The position numbers and the translations under genes are program-made. Positions 6,911 through 14,302 of a stretch of DNA of 14,302 nucleotides are shown in pieces. This DNA is from CAZTHK01 sp964613215. Its GTDB lineage: Bacteria; Krumholzibacteriota; Krumholzibacteriia; Krumholzibacteriales; CAZTHK01. Below the pieces are notes generated by a model that worked only from the letters and a program-made list of their open reading frames with translations, did no database searches and had not been told where the DNA came from. How positions within the stretch are numbered: the stretch's first letter is position 1; each line of letters starts with the position of its first letter. The DNA lies in assembly GCA_964613215.1 (NCBI GenBank), contig CAZTHK010000037.1, forward strand, positions 1 through 14,302. The letters are read 5' to 3'.

Positions 6911-7390
6911 TATGCTGCCTCCCGGTTTTAGAATTGAATAACTGTGAACGCAGAAGCTTGAATCCTCAAGATCCTGTGCCTTTTGTTCATCGTATAAGTT
7001 GCAATAATAGCATACTTTTTGAGTTATTACAATAGCAATTAATTCTTAGTGTAAACTAATTAATATGGGTTATTCTGTTTCTTTATAAACAGCATATTTG
7101 CTTATTGCGGAATTTTTCTGAAATGCTATGAAGGTTATTATTGTTCAATTGAGCTGTTAGGTGAAAGGTCTTACCGGCGCAGGCCTGTATTGAAGACCGG
7201 GATGGGCCCCGGGTGTCAGAGATGTAACCGGGAAATTACTTGAACTATGCCGGCTCAATTTGCATGCAATGGATTTTTGAAAGCTTTAAGATTAAAAATT
7301 TCCTAACTTTAACTCATATAAACAGTTTGGTATAATCGAAAACGCTTTCCCCGTATTTATTTGTACATTTCACCTAAGTAGGTGTCCTGA
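6911..7390. other. long AT-rich intergenic region
   Basis: Apart from the promoter at 7004-7032 I see no gene. A GC-richer patch at about 7165-7260 interrupts the AT-rich DNA and could be the eroded front part of the acyltransferase remnant downstream, but its translations show no recognisable motif. GTTAGGT at 7156-7162 resembles an integron R' box but has no partner box. Confidence 0.4.
7004..7032 (-). promoter_or_regulatory. promoter of the large leftward exported-protein gene
   Basis: On the minus strand, TTGTAA (7027-7032) is followed by a 17-base spacer and TATTAT (7004-7009), matching four of six and five of six consensus bases. Transcription would start near 6997, giving a leader of about 90 bases before the ATG at 6910. 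The surrounding region is strongly AT-rich. Confidence 0.5.
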
Positions 7391-7702
7391 ATTAAAAAAT
7401 TATTACAACTGATCGGATGGGAAAGGATTATTCGGAAAGATCAGCTAATAAGAAATAACCTGGACTCACTGACAGAGTTCGAAACATGGACAAAGGGATC
7501 TGAAAAAATACATCTATTTGCAGCAATTTCTGTAATTGCATTCACAATCTGGATTGGATAGCGATATTCCATAGGTGGCATCCTGTGGCTGGTTGTGGCT
7601 AATGTCCTGGTCAATGTGTATCCGGTGATGCTCCAGCGATACAACCGTCCGCGGGTAACTCGATTGATAGAATATAAAAAATTGCGTTTTAGAAATAAAT
7701 AG
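7391..7702 (+). pseudogene. 3' remnant of CrtO-like acyltransferase gene
   Basis: Reading forward from 7391 in one frame gives 'KLLQLIGWERIIRKD', 'NNLDSLTEFETWTKGSEKIH', a hydrophobic segment, and then 'NVLVNVYPVMLQRYNRPR', ending at TAG 7700-7702. 'Nh.VN.YPvMLQRYNRPR' is the characteristic end of the glycosyl-4,4'-diaponeurosporenoate acyltransferase (CrtO) family, small membrane enzymes that acylate carotenoid glycosides. The frame is interrupted by TAG at 7559-7561 in the middle of the hydrophobic stretch ('FTIWIG*RYSIGG'). No start codon or N-terminal half is found upstream, where the frame hits a stop at 7388. This is a decayed gene tail and is not expected to make a working enzyme. It has no ribosome site. 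The longer minus-strand frames over this stretch are shadows. Confidence 0.65.
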
Positions 7703-7738
7703 TGTGGAATATATAAAACAATTCAACACATCATAAGC

Positions 7739-7770
7739 CGTAATTTAAAAAAGCTATTCTAGCGCTGCTC
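7739..7770 (-). terminator. weak intrinsic terminator at the end of the DUF72 gene
   Basis: On the minus strand a short perfect stem GCTA-gaa-TAGC, overlapping the stop codon, is followed directly by six T residues. The stem has only four base pairs, so termination would be weak, but the position at the gene end and the U-tract fit. Confidence 0.3.
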
Positions 7771-8601
7771 CAGTATCTTCTCAAACCTCTCAATGGTAAG
7801 CGGTGCCGAGCCTTCGTAATGATTATTAATATTTACAGTCAGATCCATCCCTCTGTTCCGGATATCAGCCGCCATAGCTGCTACTTCTTCAAGATCCTCT
7901 TTAGGTTCAACCAGTTTGTTCCACTCCTTTCCGGTAAGCTCTTCAATGGACTTTCTGTCCCCTCCCAGCAGACGGATCACCGCTGCGCCTGTGAGCAAAT
8001 CTCCGAATTTGTCATATACTCCGTAAACATGAGGCATGTAGAGCTTCTCGGAGAACACATGTTTGAGGTTCTTTTCCCGTAGAAACTGAAAATACTCCTT
8101 ATGGATATAGTTGCTGTTTCTAATCTCTATGGCAAGGGGGACACTCTCCGGAACATTCTCAACGAATCCTTCCAGAGACCTCAGAAAATGATCCAGGGAG
8201 GCCATCTTCTTTCTGTTGAGGTATTCGAACTGCAGCATGATGGCGTCGAGGCGGCCGGCCATCGGTTCTACCGCACCGGTAAATTCTGAGAACAGCTCTG
8301 TTGATAGAAAATCGGGGTTGCTCCTCAGGCCGCTCTCACCCTTCCTCTTTCTGTGATGAGTCAGCGAGATGGACATGGGCAGTTTGCAGGTGAAGCAGAA
8401 ATCCTCGTTAACATTATCCAGATAATCGAGAACCACCCCGCGGTCCGGCATGCGGTAAAACCAGCTGTCTATCTCGGCTGTTCGATACTTTCCGGAATAT
8501 TCCCTGAGGTACCGGGCAGCCGTTCCGAAGGTTCGTGAATAGACCAGCCCGACCCATGATTCGAATTTCCAGGAACAGGTACCTATTTTTAATTGTGCCA
8601 T
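7759..8601 (-). CDS. DUF72 (YecE-like) family protein
   Basis: A protein of about 280 residues with the typical DUF72 TIM-barrel layout: the N-terminal strand 'LKIGTCSWKFESWVG..Y', 'YSGKYRTAEIDSWFYRMP' (the family's E-x-x-x-x-F-Y region), 'FTCKLPMSISLTH', 'DAIMLQFEYLN', 'VPLAIEIRNSNYI' (E-x-R-h-x-x-W-like motif), 'AAVIRLLGGDR' and a C-terminal 'LTVNINNHYEGSAPLTIERF'. The biochemical role of the family is not established. Start at 8601 (MAQLKIG) is preferred to the upstream GTG at 8628, because AGGA lies 9 bases before it and homologues begin close to the 'lkIGtcsW' strand. It is transcribed away from the kinase pseudogene and towards the acyltransferase remnant. No lesion is seen. Confidence 0.88.
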   Translation of the reverse strand: MAQLKIGTCSWKFESWVGLVYSRTFGTAARYLREYSGKYRTAEIDSWFYRMPDRGVVLDYLDNVNEDFCFTCKLPMSISLTHHRKRKGESGLRSNPDFLSTELFSEFTGAVEPMAGRLDAIMLQFEYLNRKKMASLDHFLRSLEGFVENVPESVPLAIEIRNSNYIHKEYFQFLREKNLKHVFSEKLYMPHVYGVYDKFGDLLTGAAVIRLLGGDRKSIEELTGKEWNKLVEPKEDLEEVAAMAADIRNRGMDLTVNINNHYEGSAPLTIERFEKILEQR

Positions 8602-8703
8602 TTTACGGATTCCTGGTAAAAGGTGCACTTATTCCAGTATAAAACATGGTAATAAAACCGCACCAGCCTTAAAACTTATTATGGAGTTTCCCCGGAAATA
8701 ATG

Positions 8704-8732
8704 TTTTCAATCTCTTTTAGATATTCTATAAT
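8704..8732 (+). promoter_or_regulatory. candidate promoter of kinase gene
   Basis: TTTTCA (8704-8709), a 17-base spacer and a perfect TATAAT (8727-8732) lie 160 bases before the kinase start. The -35 box is only a four-of-six match. The 8602-8890 region between the divergent DUF72 and kinase genes otherwise shows only AT-rich DNA. Confidence 0.45.
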
Positions 8733-8890
8733 CATACCCGCCGCCGAAATGATCCCGGGACTATAAATATTTATTTACCATTACAGGCGGGAAGAGAAAA
8801 ATATACTTCAAAATCTCAGTATTGATAAAGTTTTTTGAGCAGAGCCGGCAACATGGTCTCGATAGAAATGTTATAGCGGCAGGAGAGGAT

Positions 8891-11224
8891 ATGCTGGGTA
8901 AAACAATTTCACATTATAAGATCCTGGAGAAGATAGGTGAAGGTGGGATGGGGGTGGTCTACCGGGCCCACGATATAAAGCTGGACCGGGAGGTGGTGCT
9001 CAAGTTCCTGCCAACCGCTCTGACAGCCGCCCATACCGATAAGAACAGGTTTATCCGGAGGCCAGGGCTGCCGCAGCCCTGAATCACCCCAATGTCTGTG
9101 TAATTTATCAGATAGAGGATCAGGGCGAGCATCCTTTCATAGCGATGGAGTTGATAGAAGGGGTGACCCTCAGGGAGAAACTCAGGGAGGGGGCTCTGGA
9201 AGTTGGGCGCTGCGATCGATTAAGCCCTTCAGATTGCCGAAGCACTTGCTGCGGCCCATCAAAAAGGGATTATCCGCCGGGACATAAAATCTGAAAATAT
9301 CATGGTGACAGAGACAGGCACGGTCAAGGTGATGGACTTCGGGCTGGCCAAGATCCGGGGGGCGGCTGGAATCACCAAGACAATTAGCACGATGGGGACG
9401 GTTGCCTATATGCCTCCGGAGCATTTCCAGGGAGATAAGGTCGACGCCCGGGCAGATATCTTCTCTTTCGGAGTGCTGCTCTAGGAGATGCTTACCGGGA
9501 AACTTCCCTTCAGCGGCGAGTACGAATCGGCCATGATCTATTCGATTCTCAACGAGGAGCCGGAGCCGGTTCAGAAGCACAGGCCCGGCATTTCCTCGGA
9601 ACTTCTCCATCTGCTCAGCCGGACGCTGGAGAAAGATCCGGACCACCGGTATCAGTCTTCACAGGATATGCTTATCGACCTGAAGAGGTTGAAGAGGGAT
9701 ATTGAACGGCCCGTCCAAAAACCTGATACAGGAGGCCAGCCGGCACAGGAACATCCTGGCGGCAAAAAGGTCAGGGAAGCGCAAAAGCCAGGCAAACTCT
9801 CTATGGAAAGCCATTCCAGCAGGATCTCCTTACTGATAGCCGTGATCCTGATAGTAGCTGCGGCAGCGGCAGCTTCATACTTTTTTATATTCAGGGGCAA
9901 TGAAAACGATACCGGCAGCGCCGGGATGGACTGGAAGAGCTCCATTGCTGTTCTTTCATTCGAAGATGCCAGTCCCGGCCAGGACCAGGAATACTTCTGC
10001 GACGGGATGACTGAAGAGGTGATTACTCATCTGGCACGCAATCCGGAGCTGAAGGTTATCTCCAGGTCATCCACGGATTATTTCAAGGGATCGAGTAAAT
10101 CGCTGCAGGCCATAGGGAGGGAGCTGGGGGTGGAAAATATCCTGGAGTGAAGCATCCGGAAGGAAGGGGATGTGATAAGGGTTACAGCCCGGCTTATAGA
10201 TCTGGAGAATGACGCCACCCTCTGGACCGACTCTTATGACAGAGAGCTGGAGAATGTTTTCGAGGTGCAGGAAGAGGTGGCCAGGGAGATATCAGCGGCG
10301 CTGAAGCTCCGGTTCGTGCCCTCAGAGGTGAAGGGCGGGAAGATGAGTTTGGAGATGTATGAGTATTATATGCGGGTCGTGGACAACATCAATAACTATC
10401 TCATTAGCAAGAATGAACAGGACTTTCAGAGAGCTGTGGATGCGGCAAACAGGGGGTTGGAGATCGAACCGGACAACGGGCTGATCTACGCTCTTCTGGC
10501 CTGGGTTTACAATAACCGGTACGCTATAACTGCCGAACCGGAATACCGGGAACCGGTGATAAGGTACTGCATTCGCAGCTACCAGCTGAATCCCGGACTG
10601 GCCGAGGCGAATGCGGCGATGGCCTACGCATGCTTTACCCAGGGGCAGTTTGAGAAAACCGCTCATTACCTCGAGAGGGCTCTGGAGATCAATCCCAACA
10701 TCTTTTCAATCAATCATATAGCGGGAGTAGTCCTGAGCAATGTGGGGCTACATGAGCAGTCAGTTAAATATTTCAAGAAATCGTCGGCTTTGAATCCGTT
10801 CTATCTTGTTACTCCTATTATGCTGGCCCGGGCCCGGTTAACTCTCGGCGATCTGGAGGGAGCGGAGAAGACCATGAAAAGGGCCAGAGATCTCTCCATG
10901 ACAGACCCCGATCTTAATCGCCTGCTGGCAGAGCTTTCCATTTACCGGTGTGAATTTGCTCAGGCGAAAAACTATCTGAACCGAGTGCAACAGAGCGTAT
11001 ACGGTGAAAACTCCGCCCGGGCTGTAATGGCGATGCTGTATGCGGCGCAGGGGAACAGGGAGGAAGCCTTTTCTCTTCTGAAAGCCGTGTTCGAATCCTC
11101 CTACATCAGGCTGATTAATCATCCCTTCTACCGGCCGCTGCGTGGAGATCAGCGGTATGGGGGCGTTGCTGAGAAACTCAAGGAGCGTTACCGCAAGATG
11201 GAAAGCATATTCGGTGATATTTAG
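8891..11224 (+). pseudogene. Ser/Thr protein kinase-TPR gene, multiply disabled
   Basis: The ancestral product is about 777 residues: a PknB-type kinase, a membrane segment, a TolB/FlgO-like domain and TPR repeats. AGGAG lies five bases before ATG 8891. Seen in order are the Gly-loop 'IGEGGMGVVYRAHD', the lysine in 'VVLKFLP', 'IIRRDIKSEN' (catalytic His changed to Arg at 9275-9277, catalytic Asp kept), 'VMDFGLAK' and 'YMPPEHFQG'. A hydrophobic membrane span is at about 314-335. 'SIAVLSFEDASPGQDQEYFC' opens the sensor-like domain common to such kinases, and TPR helices run from about 490. Lesions: one G missing near 9058 (expected 'IREARAAAALNHPN'), compensating frameshift near 9208, TAA at 9221, TAG at 9482 (expected Tyr of 'LLYEMLTG') and TGA at 10148 (expected Gly of 'LEGSIRKEG'). 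Fragments could be translated separately, but a working kinase is not expected. Confidence 0.85.
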
Positions 11225-11463
11225 GGTATGTAAGCATTTCTGCGGCCACTGCCATCTCTTTCATTTTCCGGCCAGTTTTTGTTCAGTTAGATTCATTGCC
11301 TGATGCCCGGCAATAGAATGCGTGAATTACAAAATGGTTTGTTTCATGTCTCTCCTCCTGTTATAAAATCTGATCCATGCTCTCCGATCTTTTACAATAA
11401 GCGTTAGTATGCGAAGAAATAGCTTAACAATAGTAAAGTATCGTTTTTTCTGTATAATTATAG
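11225..11463. other. intergenic region after the kinase pseudogene
   Basis: No gene or clear terminator is visible. The DNA becomes strongly AT-rich to the right, leading into the promoter of the second exported-protein gene. No U-tract hairpin was found after the kinase stop at 11222-11224. Confidence 0.4.
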
Positions 11464-11492
11464 TTTACAATATGCCTTGAGACTGTTATAAT
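11464..11492 (+). promoter_or_regulatory. promoter of second exported-protein gene
   Basis: TTTACA (11464-11469), a 17-base spacer and a perfect TATAAT (11487-11492) form a near-consensus sigma70-type promoter. Transcription would begin near 11499, leaving a leader of about 60 bases before the ATG at 11561. Confidence 0.65.
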
Positions 11493-11560
11493 TTATTTCC
11501 TGAGAATTGGGATTTCTTCCGATCAAACATTAACTTTTTTTCATGCCGGGGGGTTTTGTT

Positions 11561-13945
11561 ATGAGCAGAAAGTTCAACATTTTTGCCTGGATCTCGATAT
11601 TCGCCCTTATTATAGCCATATCGGTGTCTCAAGCTAACTGGACGGGGGATGGCATTCCAGTATGTACGGCTTCGCGCGACCAGCTTGAGCCGAAAATCAC
11701 CAGCGATGGCCAGAATGGAGCTATCATAGTATGGACCGATGACAGGGCAAGCAACTACGATATCTACGCTCAAAGGGTCGATGCAGATGGAAATATCCAG
11801 TGGGCCCTTGATGGAGTGGCGATCTGTGATGAGTTAAATGACCAGGATGAAATGCAGATAGCTGCAGTGGGGGACAGCCACGTCGTGGCTACCTGGGTAT
11901 CAGAATACTGGCCGTATGGTATGACGGTTTTTGCCCAGAAGATCAATATCGAGGGAGTGGTGTCCTGGGGATCGCTGGTCATGGTCAACACGAACTCAGA
12001 CGAACATTCCCAACCCCGGATTATTGCTGACGGTGCTGGTGGTACGATCATATGCTGGAGAAACCAACCTGGACTGTATGGAGACATTCTCGCCCAGAAA
12101 ATCGACTCCGGCGGTAATCTGGATTGGGACGCAGCCGGTGTTGATGTCTGCACCGAGGGCGCCGACCAGCTTTACCCCAGGATGGTAACCGACGGTTCAG
12201 GAGGGGCTATAATCACATGGCACGACTACCGGAATTCCAACTCTGATATCTACGCACAACGTGTCGACAACGCTGGAAACACCATGTGGACGGCCGATGG
12301 AATTGAAATCTGTACCAGAACGGGTTACCAGGGGGCTCCGCTTATTGCTTCCGACGGATCCGGGGGAGCTTTTATAACCTGGTCTGATGAGGAGGTATAC
12401 GTCCAGAGAGTCAACGCCAACGGCGACACTATCCTGGCGGCCGGAGGCATAAGTATTTCCAGCGGAGCCAGCGGCTCGATTGTTGGAGACATCGCGCCCG
12501 ACGGTTCAGGGGGAGCTTTCCTGGTTTGGGAGGACTACCGCGATTCAGATTACCATATCTACATACAGAGGATCGACTCTGATGGCAACCGGTTGTGGGG
12601 ACCGGATGACGTACCTGTTTGTACAGCTGCCGGTCCGCAGTATAGTCCCCGCCTGGCTCTGGATCAGTCGGGATGTCTGATAGTGACCTGGTGGGACATG
12701 AGGGTTGGTACAGATTTTAACGTTTATGCTCAGAAAATCGACAGTGAAGGGAATATTCTATGGATTGAGGATGGTGTGGAGATATGCACTGCCAGTAACC
12801 ATCAAAAATACGTGGAGATTACTACAGGCGCCTACGGGGGGGCTGTAATCACCTGGCAAGATGAGAGAGGAGGGGTGGACATATACTCACAGTATGTCGG
12901 GCCTAACGGAAAAACAGGGATTTACCCGTCACCCTGCATAACTTCGGTGACTGATGTCCAGAACGACCAGGGCGGCAAGCTTCACATCCAATGGGATGGA
13001 AGTTATCTGGACTATTACCCCAGAACCTATATCACCCACTACTCGATCTGGAGGAGGCTCCCTGTATTTTCATCCTCCATCACTCCGGTTCCTGAAAGGT
13101 CCCCCTCCATGCCCGCAATTCCCCTCGATTTCGACAGCCAGGCGATCCGAACCATGGAGAATGGACATTCCTGGGAGTGGATTGGCAACATGACCGCCAG
13201 GCACTTCGAAAACTACACATATACCGCTGAGAGCCTCTACGATTCAACCGGCTCTTCAACTGGCTGGCAATACTTCATGGTTTCAGCCCACACCGAAACA
13301 TCATATGTATACTATGATTCAGAAGTGGATAGCGGCTATTCGGTCGACAATCTGGCTCCCTGTATCCCGGAAAGTTTGTCCGCCGAGCAACTTTATAGTC
13401 CGGCCGGACTGGACCTGAGCTGGGAACAGAATGAAGAGGAGGATCTTAGCCAATACAGGATATACCGGGGAGCAGATGGAGAATTTGTTCCAGGCCCGGG
13501 AAACCTCCTGGCTACCGCGGTAGAATCCTGGTACTTCGATGAAACATGGCACTGGAGTGAAGGTTACTATTACAAGGTTTCGGCAGAGGATGTGCATGGC
13601 AACGAAAGCGGTTATGCTCTCATAGGACCGGACGGGATCACCGGAGATGAACCATCCACTCCTCCACTGCAATCCTATCTGGAACAAAACTGTCCCAATC
13701 CATTCAACCCCCAGACCACCATCAGTTTCGGGCTGGGCAAGGCGGGTCCGGTAAGCTTGAAGATTTTCGACTGTATGGGGAGAGAGGTAGCCACACTCAT
13801 CGACAAGAGGCTTCCTCCGGGTCATTACAGCAAGAAATGGAACGGAACACTGGGAGACGGCCGGAGAGTAACATCAGGAGTATATTTATACCAACTCCGC
13901 ACCAATTCTTTCACCAAGACACGGAAGATGATTCTTATTCAGTGA
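11561..13945 (+). CDS. exported repeat protein with FN3-like domains and sorting domain
   Basis: A secreted or surface protein of about 794 residues. The start MSRKFNIF at 11561 is preferred to the ATG at 11543 because a G-rich ribosome site (GGGGGG) lies just before it and the signal peptide then begins properly. Residues 1-26 are the signal peptide (cut near SQA-NW). Residues about 27-445 contain eight repeats of roughly 50 residues ('W..DG..ICT....Q..P...DGSGGAiItW.DyR.sNsDIYAQRVD..GN'), alignable with those of the leftward 1013-residue protein. Residues about 450-590 and 595-695 look like fibronectin-III-type domains ('LHIQWDGSYLDYY', 'LDLSWEQNEEEDLSQYRIYR'). Residues about 705-794 are a FlgD-Ig/T9SS-type sorting domain ('NCPNPFNPQTTI' ... 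'SGVYLYQLRTNSF'). It ends in TGA with TAA four bases later. The function is unknown; extracellular binding is likely. Confidence 0.9.
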   Translation: MSRKFNIFAWISIFALIIAISVSQANWTGDGIPVCTASRDQLEPKITSDGQNGAIIVWTDDRASNYDIYAQRVDADGNIQWALDGVAICDELNDQDEMQIAAVGDSHVVATWVSEYWPYGMTVFAQKINIEGVVSWGSLVMVNTNSDEHSQPRIIADGAGGTIICWRNQPGLYGDILAQKIDSGGNLDWDAAGVDVCTEGADQLYPRMVTDGSGGAIITWHDYRNSNSDIYAQRVDNAGNTMWTADGIEICTRTGYQGAPLIASDGSGGAFITWSDEEVYVQRVNANGDTILAAGGISISSGASGSIVGDIAPDGSGGAFLVWEDYRDSDYHIYIQRIDSDGNRLWGPDDVPVCTAAGPQYSPRLALDQSGCLIVTWWDMRVGTDFNVYAQKIDSEGNILWIEDGVEICTASNHQKYVEITTGAYGGAVITWQDERGGVDIYSQYVGPNGKTGIYPSPCITSVTDVQNDQGGKLHIQWDGSYLDYYPRTYITHYSIWRRLPVFSSSITPVPERSPSMPAIPLDFDSQAIRTMENGHSWEWIGNMTARHFENYTYTAESLYDSTGSSTGWQYFMVSAHTETSYVYYDSEVDSGYSVDNLAPCIPESLSAEQLYSPAGLDLSWEQNEEEDLSQYRIYRGADGEFVPGPGNLLATAVESWYFDETWHWSEGYYYKVSAEDVHGNESGYALIGPDGITGDEPSTPPLQSYLEQNCPNPFNPQTTISFGLGKAGPVSLKIFDCMGREVATLIDKRLPPGHYSKKWNGTLGDGRRVTSGVYLYQLRTNSFTKTRKMILIQ

Positions 13946-13954
13946 TAACTGCAT

Positions 13955-13971
13955 GCCTGGAATAAGCAGGC
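13955..13971 (+). terminator. weak hairpin after the second exported-protein gene
   Basis: GCCTG-gaataag-CAGGC forms a perfect five-base stem ten bases after the stop codon. The bases that follow (CCGACGTTTG) are not a proper U-tract, so at best this is a weak terminator. The rest of 13972-14252 shows no gene; GTTAGGC at 14218-14224 resembles an integron R' box without a partner. Confidence 0.22.
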
Positions 13972-14252
13972 CCGACGTTTGTATTTCAGTGGAAAAGGTT
14001 CGTCAGCATTATTGTCGAAAACATGCTGAACTTAAGCAGTGATCTTAAGGTTATGATCTCTTTTCCATTCCCGTTCGGAAAATATTAAACTTGAATGATC
14101 GGGAATTAATTCGGTAGTATTTAGTTACGGAAATCTTACGGGATAAAATATATGGATTTATTCGTATCATACAGCGGGATTATACTGCGGTTATTCAGTT
14201 ATACAGGATTGTATGCTGTTAGGCTGGGCCGCCTCACATTGGAGCAGGATCC

Positions 14253-14302
14253 ATGATCGACGAATGCACCAGGTGTGGGAACACGGCTCGTGGCGTAGAG
14301 TG
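14253..14302 (+). CDS. start of an unidentified protein, cut by the window edge
   Basis: Sixteen codons are visible from ATG 14253: MIDECTRCGNTARGVE. GGAG lies 8 bases upstream, a good ribosome site. The Cys-x-x-Cys so close to the N-terminus suggests a zinc ribbon or similar metal site. Too little is present to assign a family. Confidence 0.5.
   Translation, partial: MIDECTRCGNTARGVE

Noticed and set aside
7441..7729. Minus-strand frames of 67 and 71 codons
   Set aside because: They are shadows of the plus-strand acyltransferase remnant, which has a recognisable family motif.
8822..8890. Upstream start for the kinase gene
   Set aside because: The proper ribosome site AGGAG is directly before 8891, and related kinases begin close to the 'GKTISHYKILEKIG' segment.
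9482..10150. In-frame TAG and TGA in conserved kinase positions, the TGA standing where Gly is expected, suggesting a recoded genetic code
   Set aside because: TAA, TAG and TGA all end intact genes in this window (for example TAG for fic, TGA for the second exported protein, TAA for the first), and the kinase also has frameshifts and a TAA. Gene decay explains all of it.
7156..14224. GTTAGGT (7156-7162) and GTTAGGC (14218-14224) as further attC R' boxes
   Set aside because: No RYYYAAC partner with a foldable region lies at a suitable distance upstream of either.

Overview
The window reads as chromosome from an uncultured bacterium, probably of the FCB superphylum or a neighbouring candidate phylum. 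The main evidence is two large exported proteins. Each has a signal peptide, tandem Trp/Asp-rich repeats of about 50 residues ending in 'DIYAQRVD..GN..W', and a C-terminal FlgD-Ig/type IX-secretion-like sorting domain with the NPFNP motif. This assignment rests on protein style only; no rRNA or other marker gene is present.

Region 1 (about 1-3600) is AT-richer than the rest (17/60 G+C in bases 2041-2100, against 36/60 in 4681-4740). It holds toxin-like modules: a small protein plus nucleotidyltransferase pair (142-714), a second such pair (906-1744), a PIN-domain nuclease (1840-2265) and a Fic-domain AMPylase (2432-3592). Both nucleotidyltransferase genes are frameshifted near their 3' ends, while their small partner genes are intact. 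Between the PIN and Fic genes lies a candidate integron attC recombination site (2271-2328). It is followed by a strong sigma70-type promoter that overlaps a perfect 9-bp inverted repeat; a third copy of that repeat abuts the fic start codon. This looks like a mobile or horizontally acquired toxin/defence island, possibly a cassette array relic.

Region 2 (3869-7032) is one leftward gene for a 1013-residue exported protein: propeller-like repeats, a Big_5-type Ig domain, seven FG-GAP/VCBS repeats and a sorting domain. Its promoter and ribosome binding site are good. Region 3 (7391-8601) has a decayed 3' remnant of a CrtO-like (glycosyl-diaponeurosporenoate acyltransferase family) gene and, leftward, an intact DUF72 (YecE-like) gene. 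Region 4 (8891-11224) is a Ser/Thr protein kinase-TPR gene disabled by two frameshifts and three in-frame stops. Region 5 (11464-13945) is a second exported protein, a paralogue of the first in its N-terminal repeats and sorting domain but with fibronectin-III-like domains in place of the FG-GAP propeller. The right edge (14253-14302) has the first codons of another gene with a Cys-x-x-Cys start.

The theme is contrast. Two long exported-protein genes, fic and DUF72 are intact, whereas two nucleotidyltransferases, a carotenoid-type acyltransferase and a signalling kinase are broken. Long intact ORFs in the same contig argue against a generally poor assembly. The single-base frameshifts in short homopolymer runs could still be sequencing errors; the three nonsense codons in the kinase are harder to explain that way.
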